Shown: positions 12,031 to 24,618, counted from the stretch's first letter. The stretch: 64,000 nt of DNA from Zygnema cylindricum (GCA_037447655.1 JBBHKE010001676.1:282973-346972), one strand, 5' to 3'. Numbers and translations are program-made. Notes: generated from the sequence alone by a model not told the origin.

Positions 12031-12825
12031 TAGTGTTGTGTATAGCTAAGGATTCGTCGATAACCGATACGGGCCTTTTTTCTGGTAGCTGATAATCGAT
12101 ATATTGGTACGATATATTGTTATCGCTGTTATCGCCGATAAATACCCGATATTTATTGGTTATTATCGACGACAACATCGATATCGATAACTATCGGCGA
12201 TATCTATACGGACTGTACTGATAAATGTACTGCCAGTACACTCAACTGTACGTGTTATTCTCCGGACGCGTCGCGGACCACCTTCCCGCCGATTCGGGAA
12301 AAATCGCGATATTTCCATCATTATTTTTAGTTTAAGGGGGTTTTACTTGGGTACCCCTTCCAGAATGTCCTTTTGACTGTTTTTTTTTTATAAACGGCAG
12401 TTAATGGCGACAGTCTGACATATTTGTTTGTTTGCTTTGTTCGTCTGTTCGTCATGTTTTCAAAAAAATTTGATTTTACAAATTTACAATGTATTTTTTT
12501 TTTCGTTTTGGTACTATACTTTTAGAACTATAAACTATAATTTTAAATTTGTCAACGTTTATGTGCCGCGTTATCCGTAATATAATCCAGTTAAACAGCG
12601 TACGGAATAATTGTTTACACGTGGCATACCACGCTATATAGAGTCAATAATATAGTACAAAATATTATAAGGTACTATTGTATGCATACTATATTTTTGT
12701 AAGTGATTGCCGATATGGAATTTGTTGGTCTCGGACCGATATATCGGGACCTCTGACCTTTCGATAACCGATAACTATCGGTATCGGTGTCATCGCGATA
12801 TTTTTTATACTGATACACAACACTA
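12031..12825. mobile_element. Non-autonomous hAT-type DNA transposon, copy 3
   Basis: The ends are TAGTGTTGTGTATAGCTAAG (12031) and the inverse of TAGTGTTGTGTATCAGTAT ending at 12825. The flanking 8-mers are AAGATACC (12023-12030) and AAAATACC (12826-12833), a target duplication with one difference. The terminal ~220 bp on the left and ~280 bp on the right match copy 1 (5651-6544), including ACACTCAACTGTACGT and ACTATTGTATGCATACTATA; the central segment is unrelated. No transposase. Confidence 0.82.
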
Positions 12826-12833
12826 AAAATACC

Positions 12834-15040
12834 TCCTGAATTGGAGTAATCGACATAAGTTAGTTCATTCCCTATATTAGCCTAGATAAAAAATCAGGCC
12901 AAAACAGCCGAAAAGTGGTCATTTCAAGGCCCGTTTTAATGGGAAGTTTATGGCCGCAGGATATTAGCGGATTCTGATTTAGTGCTCAATCGTTTGAAAA
13001 CGGCCTCGAGGTACCTGTTTTGGCCCGTAAGCGGAGCCCGTATGGAAATCCGGCTAGTGCGGCCTCCGAGTTTCGCTGAATCAGATGCGGTGAATCTCAC
13101 TGCACGTCGTTACCAATTCCGTACACAAACGTAGATTCGCATTGTCGTCTTGGAATTCAGCTCGTGTTCTGCCACGTCGTTTCTGAAGATTCCAGCTTGT
13201 CACGTGGTCGTGCTGGCCGCATAAAACTAAGTACATCTGTCATTTAAAAAAAAAAAGTAGCGTGGCATAATTTTGGCCATGCCAGCTTTGTCCACCAGGG
13301 CGTGTTTGTCTTCTAGCCGCAGATTTGAGCCGCTTTGTAACCCTGTGTCCACGTGTGTGTTTTGGCATTTTCGATAAAGGTGTATTCTCCCCAGCCTACG
13401 TTGGAACAGTGCAGAACGTATCTGCTCAAGATTAGGGTTTTGGGTCTTCCTGCTATGACGTGAAGGTAAAATCCGGAAGCCTTAAGATTCTAGCCACGTG
13501 TACTGATTCAATTAGTACTGTTAGCTCCATTGGGCTCATAAAACACCTGTTACGCACTTTTCGAAAAACCGCGATTTCCCGCAAATAACAGGACGTACAT
13601 GCGCAATGATTGGCGCAGCTGCGGGAATCTGGCGGAACTTTATTGACGCGTGTAATTTTTGCGGTTACACGTCGAAAAAAAGGTAATTGATTTGTCCAGT
13701 TTCGGAACCGATCCTTAAAAAAGAATGTGACGCGTACAACCGCCGGTATTCTATTTTTTTTATTGTCATATTTGTTTGTTCTTCCATTAATTTGTTTCCA
13801 TTTTGTTTGTATGGGCCACGCAGTGATCTGTCATGGATCCACCTTTTGGCGATTCGTCAAAAAATGCGATTTTTTTTTTAACCTAAAATACGTGTTTTTG
13901 GAGCCAATCAAGCCCCAGCACGTAACTAAAATTAATTTTTATGTCCGTACATATGAGTCTTGTACGGCAGCCGTCGTTTCGTCGGAAGCGCGCTACGCCG
14001 ATTGTAGCGTCACCTAAAACGACAACGTTCTGAGATTCGAAATCGTCAGATCTCGAATAAAAACATCGAAATTTGTCGTTTATACAGGAGTCAAAGGAAC
14101 CAATCAAGAATTTGTCTATGACTTCATGACAGTCAGCTCCGGCACCAATTGCCACGTGTGATCCACAGTCCACACAATCATTTTAGTTTTTCGTTCCATA
14201 GATCCGTCCAAAATAGAATGTCCGGATGAACGTTCACGAGGGTCCTTAAAAAGGACTCGCCGGCATTAGATAATTTTTGGGTCGGCCAATCATGCCAGCC
14301 GCGATATCTGACGCCAATATTTGTCAAAAGAATCGCAAAAATCAGGGCAGTGGCGGAAGCGTCCAAGAAAAAAGTTTGCCCAGAAAAAACCAAACTGAGT
14401 GCCCGTCACACACGCAACGAATGACAAATGTTGAAAAAATGCCGAAATTCACGGCGACAAAAAAAAAAAAAAACATGACCACCCGGCAAAAAAAATAAAA
14501 ACTGATTGCCTGTCAAAATAAAGCTAATTACTATTAGTATAACATTGTGCTAAATAGTATTGATGTTTTGCGGACTGAAAGAGGCTTAAACATAGTTAAT
14601 GTTTTGAGAACGGAGACATTTTGCGCTTAACAAGATTATCTTTCCATGTTCGCAGAATGTGGCTGACTACAAGCTAAGGTCATACGGACCCTTAAATAAC
14701 TCGGAAGGGTGACTCTATTGAAAAACTAAGTCATGAGTTTGACGACATGTGATGTTGTTATCGGCAAAAACTTACGACATCATCGCATAACACAACATAA
14801 AAAACAAAAGATGTAGTTATCTGCAACATCTGCGCAGCAAAGATACCTATGGCGACATATTTCTGATTTTTTATCGGCAGAATTGACATAGGATAGGTAA
14901 AATCAGAGTAGTCTTATTCAAATACAAGAATAATCGAATATGATATATTCGACATGAATATTAACTCATGCCAAAACCCCCATTTGAAGTAGGCTCTTAC
15001 ATTTTAAGGTTAAAAAAATATTAAATGGAAATGAATAAGT
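12834..15040. other. Gene-free stretch
   Basis: No gene supported. Frames up to about 96 codons near 13.7-14.2 kb carry no recognisable motif. I see no clear repeat family here. Confidence 0.4.
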
Positions 15041-15601
<561 letters not shown>

Positions 15602-16603
15602 TGTTGAAATCATTAGATTTATGGAGTATTTTCTAGGTCTGAATAACTTAGTAGAAAAAGAAAGGAAAAGCGCAGGCAGTCTGCCTCCACCTCTTCTCTC
15701 TATCCCCCATACTTGTTCTAAACACTGAAAGAAAGAGAGGGTGGTGGAGCCATGGCTGCCTCAGCTCCATAGGCAGGACGGAAGAGTGACATAAGTCACT
15801 CTCAACAAAAAGTTGAGTTCGGCTAGATTCGAACCGTTGACCGGCAGAGCGTGGCGTAGCCGTCAGCTCTAACCGGTCTGTCACAAGAGTTCGTAAGAGT
15901 ACATTGGGTTTGTATTTTATATAAACATTGTTTTAAGGATCTAGTCCGATTAACGGAATTACGGACAGAGAGCATAGAAATCATCTAAAATACTATATAA
16001 ACACGTCACGCACGAAACAAATGAATCAGACATTTGTTTCGACGGCTGATATTAAAAGCAGATTTGGATCCGACGGCCCATACCAATGCCGAGATCCCGG
16101 AATGGCCGCTTTGGCGGTTTTTGGACGTGGCATGACTTGGGGCCACGTGGCTGGATAACATTGGGACGCGGAAATCCCGGGGAGCATAAGGACAAATCAT
16201 ATGGAGACAGGCGCCCACTCAATGGCTTTGCCGTACACAAACCGTGCAAAAAGTACATCACCCGTAGTACCTTTCTATACTGTTCAGTCGTGTGATTGGT
16301 TCGTAAGTCAGTAGATAGGGGTTGGAGAAGGGTTTAGAACTTCGAAAATATGGTAGGTAGCCACCTCTCTCTTAGAGAGTTTGTATAAAATTGGCATCTT
16401 TGCCACCTCATAACATATCGGCTGGTTGGCCGTTTTCAGTGGTTCTTTTTGCTAGGACTCATGGGAGTGTAGATTGGAGAGGGATGTAGTCAAATTGTCA
16501 ACTTGTCTGCTTAGGCAACAGTGGTCGTGGTTGAAAGTGGGTTAGTTAAAAACTACCTAGAGGCTTCCTGAATTCTATAGTCCAATGGAGACACATAATT
16601 GCA
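15602..16603 (+). repeat. Cop-A 5' LTR
   Basis: Begins TGTTGAAATC and ends AATTGCA directly before the primer site. The start matches the 3' LTR at 22515 (TGTTGAAATA), and shared blocks follow: the pyrimidine-rich CTGCCTCC region, TGACATAAGTCACTCTCAAC, and the antisense tRNA-like segment (about 15815-15890, box-B-like GGTTCGAATC on the minus strand). A TATA-like word TACTATATAA lies at 15991-16000. The LTR is a diverged relative of the TGTAGAAATT-type LTRs further right; they share the CTAGAGGCTTC block near the end. Confidence 0.85.
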
Positions 16604-17435
16604 GGTTATAGGCCCACCCTCTAAGGTGCCCATCTTCAATGAATCTGGGTTTATCTATTGGGATGCCATGATGACAGGGGCTTTCTGCGAAAAACGATAT
16701 TGGGGTATTGTCAATGGACAAGTGAAACGTCCACCTCCGGGAACTACACCAAGGTTTGGTGGAATAAGGTTTTATGCAGCAACATTTGCTGCTGCAGAGA
16801 AGGCAGATGATGGGGACAGCAATGTGTCAAAAAGGGGAAAGAGAAAGAGACACCTCTTACTCCTATTGCTCCTATTGCTCTTATTGCCAAGGCACCCGGA
16901 GCGGTGGTCGTGAAGACCGCGGAGAACAATACCCAAACGTGGGAAGACATCAACATGGCTGCCAAAAACTTCATTCTAAAACACCTCACTCAGGCTTTGG
17001 CAACCCCCCACCTTCACATTTACAAGGCCGAGGAGTTGTGGGTGAGTTTAGTGGAGATCTATAGAGCAGTTACGATTCAAGAGCTCCTGTTGGCCGAGCA
17101 AAAGTTAGGGAATTAAACTTACAAGGGGGGAAAGATGTTAGACTACTGTAATGATCTATCTCTTTTGTATATGAAGATAGAGAGTGCCGGGTGGACAGGT
17201 ACAATGAAGATGAAAGTTAACACTCTCATCATGAAGTTACCCGACGAGTATGAAAACATACTGTACCGAGTACATGAAATGACTGACAGTTCATAGAAGT
17301 GGAACACACTGGTCTGGATGATACTTGTGCAGGAGAACACAATTGAGATTAGGAGAGGGGGAAAGAGCATCCAAGCACTAGCTGCAAGAGCGCGATTGTG
17401 GGGGAAGGACTGGAAGAAACCGTACAAATGAGAGA
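16596..17435 (+). pseudogene. Cop-A gag remnant
   Basis: The frame reads LQVIGPPSKVPIFN through the primer site, then FIYWDAMMTGAFCEKRYW, equivalent to the Cop-F and Cop-C gag starts. Further right, in other frames, come IYRAVTIQELLLAEQKL and YKGGKMLDYCNDL, matching the UBN2-like copia Gag segment. Stops and frameshifts occur at about 16913, 17116 and after 17290. The CCHC knuckle and the Asp-Ser-Gly protease motif found in the other copies are missing: sequence jumps near 17430 from late gag to the segment just before integrase. Confidence 0.8.
16604..16618 (+). promoter_or_regulatory. Primer-binding site, anticodon-arm type (initiator tRNA-Met)
   Basis: GGTTATAGGCCCACC starts immediately after the LTR terminal CA. 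It equals the complement of the plant initiator tRNA-Met anticodon stem-loop (GGTGGGCCCATAACC) except for one base, ATG to ATA. The intact form is in Cop-F at 40144. Confidence 0.75.
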
Positions 17436-18802
17436 GAATTAGTAAGAATTTAGTGGAGGGTAAGAATTTTATACTCACATTCTCAAACGTACTCTACATT
17501 CCTCAACTGAGTTAAAATCTTTTCTCTACATCTGTGTTAGATGACAAAGAGTTTGATACCTACACTACATAGGGAGTCCTCACAACTAAGTATGGGGATG
17601 AAGTATACTTCACAACAGATAAGGGTAGTCAAGGCATGTTTATGCTTAACCTAAGCAATGAAAAGAAGAATACTTATTATGTTGGTGTTCCAAAATTGAT
17701 GATTTGGCATAAGCGGTTGGGGCATGTGCGTTTTGATAGGTTCAGGGAAATGAAGAAGCTTGGTGTAGTAGAAGACATTGAGTTTGGTGATAATGAAATG
17801 GTGGATGATCGTAGTTGATGTGCTCAAGGAAAAGCTCAGAGACTTCCTTTTCCCAAAGCCGCCACATATAGGGGGGAAAAGGTACAAGAGTACCTCCGGC
17901 TGGAGGGAAGAGATTTATGTTAACAATGACCGATGACTGGTCTAGATACTCTAGAGTCTACTTCCTAAAAATAAAGTATGAAACACCAACTTACTTCAAA
18001 GAATATAAAGCATGGAGTGAGAAATTGCATGGAACCCCCATTAAGAGAATAAATAGTGATAATTGGGGAGAATATAACTCTAACCAATTTGAGGAATACT
18101 TGAGAGATGAGGGAGTTCAACACCAAAAAATTGTACCATATAACTAGGAAAAAAATGGGGTAGCTCAAAGATTGAACCAAACACAAAGAGATAGTGTATG
18201 TAGTATGTTGGCTGACAACAAAATAGGAAAGAGATTTTGGGCAGAAGCCATGAACTGTGCCAACTACATTAAGAATAGAGTCCTTACCTTAGCCGTAAAG
18301 GGAAGGACACCTTATGAGAGATGGGTTAGAAGGAAATCAAATATCTCACACCTTAAAGTATTCGGTAGCGAAGTTTACATTCTTGATACGGATAAGAAAA
18401 ACTAGAAACTAGATGCTAAGGGCAAACCTGGATACTTTGTAGGATATGATGAGCATATCAAGGGATATAGAGTCCATGACTTAGCAAAGCAAGGTATTAT
18501 TCAGGTCAAACACCTAGTTGTCATGGATGAAAGGAAGTCATTTGACCCTTTCAAATATACGAAGAAGATGAAAATCGGTTTTGAGGCTGAAAGCGAGGAG
18601 AGTATATTCTTTCCCGAAAAGGACATGACTGAAATAGTGATTGCAGATTCAGGGGAGATCCAAGATACAAGAGATCTACCGGACACTTCACATATTCCTA
18701 TGGACTTCGAGGAGACAGAAGAGAAGGAATTGGAACTGATTTCGATGAATAGGGGAGCCGATGAGACAGTAAGGAGTAACCAAAGACTTCCTTCCATTCC
18801 GG
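17436..18802 (+). pseudogene. Cop-A integrase remnant
   Basis: Contains LVEGKNFILTFSNVLYIP, the pre-integrase zinc region WHKRLGH, then TDDWSRYSRVYF, INSDNWGEY (second catalytic Asp retained), NGVAQRLNQ (third catalytic position Glu changed to Gln) and FWAEAMNCANYIKNRV. The segment that should hold HTDIWGP (first Asp) is deleted between GEK (about 17880) and RVPPAGGKRF (about 17887). Integrase would be inactive. The reading stops at the solo LTR at 18803; the flanking TCCGG (18798-18802) is repeated as TCCAG at 19756. Confidence 0.82.
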
Positions 18803-19755
18803 TGCAATTCTTATCCTCCATTTGACTACAACATTTAGGAAGCCTCTAGATAGTTTTTAACTAACCCAATTCAAGCCACAACCACTACTGCCCAAGAAGG
18901 CAAATTGACAGTTTGACTGCACCCGTGTGCAGCCTGGACTCCCATGAGTATGTAGCAAAAAGAATCACTGAAAACGACCAACCAACCGATTAGTTATGAG
19001 ATGGCAAAGATGCCAAGTTTATAAAAACTCTCACAACCCCTATGTACTGACGTACGAACCAATCAAATAACTGTAGGGTACAGAAAGGTACTATGGCCGA
19101 TGTACTGTCTGTATGGCCTGTGTACGACAAGGCCATTGAGTGGACGCGTGTCCACTTTTAACTCGTTTTTATGTTCCCCGGAATTCTTGCGACCAAATGT
19201 TATCCCTCCACGTGGTGCCACGTCATGCCACGTCCATAAACGCCAAAGTGACCATTTTGCGATCTCGGCTTTGATATACGTCGTCGGATTAAATCCAAGA
19301 TTAAATGTCGGCTGTCGAAAAAAATGTCCGGTCTATTTGTTTCGTGCGAGATAATGTTCGCACTATATAACACTTGGTTCTAAGTTCTTTCGTTCATCAT
19401 TCCGTTAATCGAATTCATGGTCTTAACACTGTTTAAATAATTATAAAACCTAATGTATCATAATGGACTTCTACGACAAGCTGATAGAGTTAACGTCTAC
19501 GCTGGGCTCTGCTGGTCGGAGGTTCGAGTTCTGCCGGACTCAACCTTTTGTTGAGAGTGACATAATTCACTCTTTAGTCATGCCTGCTGAGCTAGGACAG
19601 CCATGGCTCAACCACCCTCTCTATCCCTTAGTGAGTACAATAAGTATGGTGAGTGGAGAGAGGAGGGGAAGGCAGGTTGTCCGCCTTTTACTTTTCCTTT
19701 TTGTACTAAACTATTTAGACCTAAAAAATACCATATAAGTTTAATAATTTCAACA
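18803..19755 (-). mobile_element. Solo LTR, Cop-A type, inserted in Cop-A pol
   Basis: On the minus strand it runs from TGTTGAAATT (ending at 19755) to GAATTGCA (18803). It is flanked by TCCGG (18798-18802) and TCCAG (19756-19760), a 5-bp duplication with one change. No internal sequence remains, so this is a product of LTR-LTR recombination. It carries the tRNA-like segment (about 19478-19545; box-B-like GGTTCGAGTT on the plus strand). Open frames inside it are not genes. Confidence 0.85.
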
Positions 19756-20455
19756 TCCAGCTTTACAGTTTGAGGGAGGGAGAAGGAGCAGCAAAATATT
19801 ACGAGAGAAACAAGCTGCTCATAAGGTAACTAAGCTATCTTATCCTGTTGAGCCCCAATCATACTTGGAGGTAGTGAACAGCCCAGAAAAAGACAGATGG
19901 ATTAGAGTCATAAATGATGAGATGGCTTCAATCATGGAAGCAAATACTTGGGAACTAGCGGATTGTCCTCCAGACAGAAAAACCTATTGGCAGTAAATGG
20001 GTATTTAAACTAAAATTGAACCAAGATAATACCATTAAAAGATATAAAGCTCGTTTGGTAGCAAAGGGGTTCACCTAAAAAAAATGGATTGACTATGAGG
20101 AGACATTTGCTCCCGTTGTTTGGTTCCCATTAGTAAGGAATCTCCTCAGTCTAGCAGCAGCGAAATACATGGAAATTCATCAAATTGATATTAATACCGC
20201 ATTTTTGAATGGTGAGTTAGAGGAAGAAATCTTCATGCGAAAACCAAAGGGATTCGTGGAGAATGGCAAAATCTGCTTGCTCATAAAGTCTTTATATGGA
20301 CTTAAGCAAGCTTCCCGACAGTGGAATATAAAAATAGATGAGTTTCTCACCGGTCTAGGATATATCCGGATAAACTCTGACCATTCTATTTATATGTTTG
20401 AAGATGAGAATGGTGTGATTTTCATTGCAGTTTATGTTGATGATTTGCTGGTGTT
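19756..20455 (+). pseudogene. Cop-A reverse transcriptase remnant, N-terminal part
   Basis: Resumes at the acidic linker (EGGRRSSK-like) and covers the RT N-terminal region: MASIMEANTWEL, then frameshifts, then an open stretch 20169-20477 with QIDINTAFLNGELEEEIFM, LIKSLYGLKQASRQWN and the catalytic AVYVDDLLVF. The frame is cut right after YVDD by the solo LTR at 20456. TAA stops and frame jumps lie at about 19990-20130. Confidence 0.88.
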
Positions 20456-21519
20456 TGCAACTCTGAGACCTTCATAGGTCCTCAAAATGGACAGCTTCCA
20501 AGAAGCCTCTAGGATAACCCTTACTCCTTGATGTTTCAGCAATAATACCTTCCACCCTATAAGACAAAAACTCTGACCACCTTCACCCTTGTTAAGGCAA
20601 AAATCCCCTAAATCGATAGCAAAAAGAATCTATGGATTTGCTCCCTTGTGCAGTAAGTTATGGAGGGTCAAAGTTGACCTTTTGTATAGAAGCTCTCTGG
20701 GAGAGAGGGTCCTATATACCAAATTTTTCTAAGTCTTATCTCCCTCTTAAACTCTATCTACTAATGTACGGCACCAATCATATTACAGTACCGTACACAA
20801 AAGTACAGTTGTCGATGTACTTTATGTACGGATATTGTACGACATGGCCTAAATGTCGACACATGTCATATCCGGATTTAGTCGCGTAATACCCAAAGAT
20901 GTCGCGATCCAAAGTAATCGTGCCACGTGTCATCCGATGTGGCGATAACCACAAACCGCTGAGAATCTCTTTTGTGATCCCGACTTTCGTTTCGGCCGTC
21001 CGATTGAATGCAGATTTCAATCGTAGCCGTCATAAATACTTGTACGGTATTTGTTTCGTAAAAGAAACAAAATGCGCGGTACTCGTTTCTTATCCATACC
21101 GTAATCCGTACTTTTACATAACTGGATCTATGTATCCGTAAACATCCGTCGTTAAATGAATAATCCTACGTGGTAACTTTAAATAAATATCAAACATTGT
21201 AGTATGTATCACTAGTTCTAGACTTAATAGATAAGTCTACCGGCTATCTGCGTAATGATGGTCGGTAGCTACTAGGATCAAATCCTGGATCAGACATAAT
21301 CCTTTTAGCAAATAAACCTACCTATCCGTAAATCAACTAGTATATTTCCCGTAAACCTTTGGATAGCCTAGGTAGCCATGGCTCTAGCTTCCACTCCAAC
21401 TTCTCAGTGACTGCAACAAGTGTGGCAGTTGGAGAGAGAAGTTAGAGGCAGACTGCCTCGGCTTCTTTCTGTATTCCAATTTAGATCTAGAAAATACAAA
21501 AGAACCATCGATTTCTACA
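20456..21519 (-). mobile_element. Solo LTR, Cop-F type, inserted just after the Cop-A YVDD box
   Basis: Minus-strand LTR from TGTAGAAATC (ending 21519) to GAGTTGCA (20456), 1064 bp, flanked by a perfect 5-bp duplication GTGTT at 20451-20455 and 21520-21524. It has the family features: GGTCAAAGTTGACC near 20667, the tRNA-like segment about 21215-21300, and the purine-rich block near the end. No internal region. Confidence 0.92.
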
Positions 21520-21524
21520 GTGTT

Positions 21525-22500
21525 AAGTAAGTCTTTGGAAAAGATCTATAAGTTAAAGAAAGATCTTAAAAGCAGATTTGTTATGAAAGATTTTGGGAGG
21601 CAAGGTATATTAAAGGAATTCAAATGGAAAGAGATAGGGGGAAAAAGTTATCAGACTTACCCTAAAGGAAGTAATAGGTAATATGTTTGGAAAGTTCTAG
21701 ATGGAAAAGGCAAACAGTTGTACCACTCCCATCGACTTGAAGAAAATAAGTGATGTGAGTGTAGAAGGAGGAGTGATAATCTTAAATGATCACATGAGTC
21801 TAAAGGAGAAAGAGTTTATCAAGTTTATTCCTTATAGATAGGTCATAGGAAGTTTGATCTACTTTATGAAATCTACAAGGCCGGACATAGCGGCAACAAA
21901 AGGAGTCCTTAGTAGGAGTCTTAACGATCCTAGGAAGATAGATTAGGAGGCAGCCAAGAGAGTCATGGGATATCTGATAGGAACTACAGAGTTATGATTG
22001 CATTTGGGAGGGGAGCACACTGATATCACTACTTGGAGTGATGCCAGTTATGGGGATGCACCTACGAGAAGATGCACTTTTGGGTATGTGTTGTATGTGG
22101 GGGAAGGTGCTTGCTGTTGGAGCAGTAAGCAACAAAAGGTGGTTGCTTAGTCTACTATGGAGGCTGAGTATATAGCCTATTGTTCTGCTGTGAAAAAGTT
22201 GATGTGGGTCAAGTCCTTGTTGCAAGAATTGGGTTATATGAAGGAGGGAGAGCATGAAGTTTTCTGTGATAATCAAGTTGCAATTGCTATTTGAGTTAAT
22301 CTTAAATATCATTTTAAGGCTAAGCATATGGACATAAGATTGAGCTTCGTGAGGGAAAAGGTTGAAAATAAATTTGTAAATCTTGTGTATAAATCTGATG
22401 AAGAAATGGTGGCTGACATGATGACCAAACATGTGCCCTCTCCCAAGTTAAAATATTGTAGGGAAAAATGTGGATTAAAAGAAAAGTTAAAATTAGACTA
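21525..22500 (+). pseudogene. Cop-A RT end and RNase H remnant
   Basis: Continues the RT palm/connection (LKSRFVMKDF, then ILG-like text in shifted frames), then IYFMKSTRPDIAATKGVLSR, then RNase H: TTWSDASYGDAPTRRCT, YVGEGACCWSSKQQKVV, STMEAEY, VFCDNQVAIAI, HFKAKHMDIRLSFVREK and a TKHVPSPKLK-like tail. Several stops interrupt it (for example TAG after 22145 and TGA at about 22293). It ends with an A/G-rich tract before the 3' LTR at 22515. Confidence 0.87.
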
Positions 22501-22514
22501 GAAAATAAGTTGAG

Positions 22515-23317
22515 TGTTGAAATAACTAGTTTTTGGGTATTTTCTAGCTCTAAATAGATTAGCGGAAAAAGATAAGAAAAGTGCAAGCAACCTGCCTCCA
22601 TCTCATCTCTCTTGCCCCTATACTTGTTGTAGTCATCAAAGGAGAGAGAGAGTGATGGAGCTATGGCTACCTTAGCTCTATAGGCAGGACTAAAGAGTCA
22701 CTTAAGTCACTCTCAACAAAAGGTTGAGTCCGGCAGGACTCGAACCTCTGACCGGCAGAGCTTTGCGTAGCCGTTACCTCTTACCGGTTTGTCGTAGAAG
22801 TCTGTTAGGATACATAGTATTTGATATTTATTTAAACTTGTGTACAGTCCTGAAACCGATTAACTAAAATTTGAACGAAGGAACATAGAATTGGTTAAAT
22901 TTTAGTCTGGACATCATTTCGCAAGAAACAAATGAATCAGACAGTTGTTTCGACGACTAATATTCAATGTCAGATTTAATCCTACGGCATACATCGCTGC
23001 CAAGATCCCGGAATGGTCACTTTGGCGTTTATGGACGTGGCATGACTTTGCGCAACGTGGACGGATAACATTTGGTCGTAGGAATTCCGAGGAGCGTACG
23101 GACGAGTGAAAGGTTAACACGCGTCCACTCAGCGGCCTTATTGTACACAGGCCGTACAGAAAGGACATTGGCCATAGTACCTTTCTGTACTTTACATTTA
23201 TGTGATTCGGTCGTACATTAGTAGATAGGGGTTGTGAGAGGTTAGTAGGACTTAACATATTTTTAGACAGTCACCTCTCCCTTTGGAGCTTTGTATAAAT
23301 TGGCATCTTTGCCACCT
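22515..23317 (+). repeat. Cop-A 3' LTR, truncated
   Basis: Starts TGTTGAAATA and follows the 5' LTR through TTGGCATCTTTGCCACCTCATA. It then breaks at about 23317 into a minus-oriented LTR piece (GTTTGTCCCCGCTTGG). About 200 bp of the LTR end is missing. It holds the tRNA-like segment (about 22728-22800, box-B-like GGTTCGAGTCC on the minus strand). Confidence 0.82.
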
Positions 23318-23709
23318 CATACAAATCTAATGTTTGTCCCCGCTTGGATAGCATAGGAGGCCATGGCTCTATCTCCCTCTCCAACTTTTAGTTACTGCGA
23401 CAAGTGTGGGAGCTGGAGGGAGGAGTTAAAGGCTGACTGCCTCTGCTTCTTTTTTGCATTTTACAAAACCTAGAAAATACTAAAATAGCCATTAATTTCT
23501 ACACTCCCCTTATTTTTTAGTCACTCTTTACTTTAAGACCACACTTATCTCGGCAAAAAAATAGTTTCGGAGAAGGCACAAGTTTGGTCATCATATGTGC
23601 TACCATTTCACTATCTGGTTTATACTCCAAATTGATTATCTTGTTTTCTACTTTCTCTCTAACAAAGCTAAGTCTAATGTCCATGTGTTTGGATTTAAAA
23701 CATTTAAAT
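23318..23709 (-). mobile_element. Copia stub K: LTR start plus last ~200 bp of RNase H
   Basis: On the minus strand the RNase H tail (SFVREKVENKIINLEYKPDSEMVA-like, then an A/G tract) leads into an LTR beginning TGTAGAAATTAATGG (LTR side ends at 23503), only 186 bp of which remain. The RNase H side is cut at about 23700 within ATTTAAA, where the next stub begins; the same ATTTAAA lies at the matching LTR position in Cop-C, suggesting a microhomology junction. Confidence 0.75.
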
Positions 23710-24618
23710 AGCTTCCAAACCTTATACCCTCTTACATTGATCTTAGACTAATTGGCTAAGGCAACCAACAACCGGCTTCCCTGACAGACGGCAGGTACCG
23801 GGTTCAAATCCTAGGTCAGTCATGATCTTTTTTGGTAAAATCTACCAACCTAATGTCTGTCCCCATCGGGATAGCATAGGCGACCATGTGTCTATCTCCC
23901 TCTCCAATTTTCAGAGACTGCGACAAATTGGGGAGCTAGATAGAGGAGTTAGAGGCAGAATGCCTTTGCTTCTTTTCTGCATTTTACAAAACCTAGAAAA
24001 TACTAAAATAACCTTTAATTTCTACACTCCCCTTATTTTCTAGTCACTCTTTATTTTAAGACCACACTTGTCCTGGCAGAATATTAGTTTAGGGGAAAGC
24101 ACAAGTTTGGTCATCATATCTGCTACCATTTCACTATATGGTGTATACTCTAAACTAATTATCTTGTTTTCTACTTTCTCCCTAACAAAGCTAAGTCTAA
24201 TGTCCATGTGTTTGGCTTTAAAGTGATGTTTAGGATTGGCAGAAATGGCAATGGCCGCCTGATTATCACAAAACACTTTTTGGACACCACTCTTAAGATG
24301 ACCAAGCTCACCAAGCAAAAACTTGACCCACATTAGTTCTTTTACAGCAGAGCAAGAAGCCATGTACTCAACCTCCATGGTGGAATAAGCAATGACCTTT
24401 TGCTGCTTGCTGCTCTAGCAACAAGCCCCATCACCCACATAAAATACATATCCAGATGTGCATCTCCTCATTGGAGCATCCCTAAAGCTGGCATCACTCT
24501 AAGTGGTGATGTCAGTATTGTTCCCACCCAAATGCAACCATAGATCGCTAGTCCCTATGAGATATCTAAGGACTCTCTCAGCTGCCTCCCAATCTTTCTT
24601 AGTGAGAGTATTCAGACT
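23710..24618 (-). mobile_element. Copia stub L: near-identical duplicate of part of Cop-C
   Basis: LTR part 23710-24026 and RNase H part 24027-24618 correspond almost base for base to Cop-C 26745-27069 and 27070-27660. The minus-strand frame 24378-24040 encodes MEVEYMASCSAVKELMWVK and CDNQAAIAISANPKHHFKAK as in Cop-C. The match ends abruptly at 24618 after AGTATTCAGACTC. The LTR part includes a tRNA-like segment at 23746-23821. Confidence 0.82.

Larger units (their letters stand above)
15602..23317 (+). mobile_element. Cop-A: old Ty1/copia element with two solo LTRs inside pol
   Basis: Order on the plus strand: 5' LTR (15602-16603), primer site, gag, integrase part, solo LTR (18803-19755, minus), RT part, solo LTR (20456-21519, minus), RT end plus RNase H, and a truncated 3' LTR (22515-23317). 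The pol pieces join in order across both insertions. The order gag, protease, integrase, RT, RNase H is that of Ty1/copia. Frames are full of stops, and the gag-integrase junction has lost the zinc knuckle and protease active site. It is the most decayed copia element here. Confidence 0.9.

Noticed and set aside
13687-14498. Possible host gene from several overlapping frames
   Set aside because: Frames on both strands are similar in length, without domain, splice or codon-bias support.
21992-22432. A 146-codon minus-strand open frame
   Set aside because: It is the antisense shadow of the Cop-A RNase H, which is recognisable on the plus strand.
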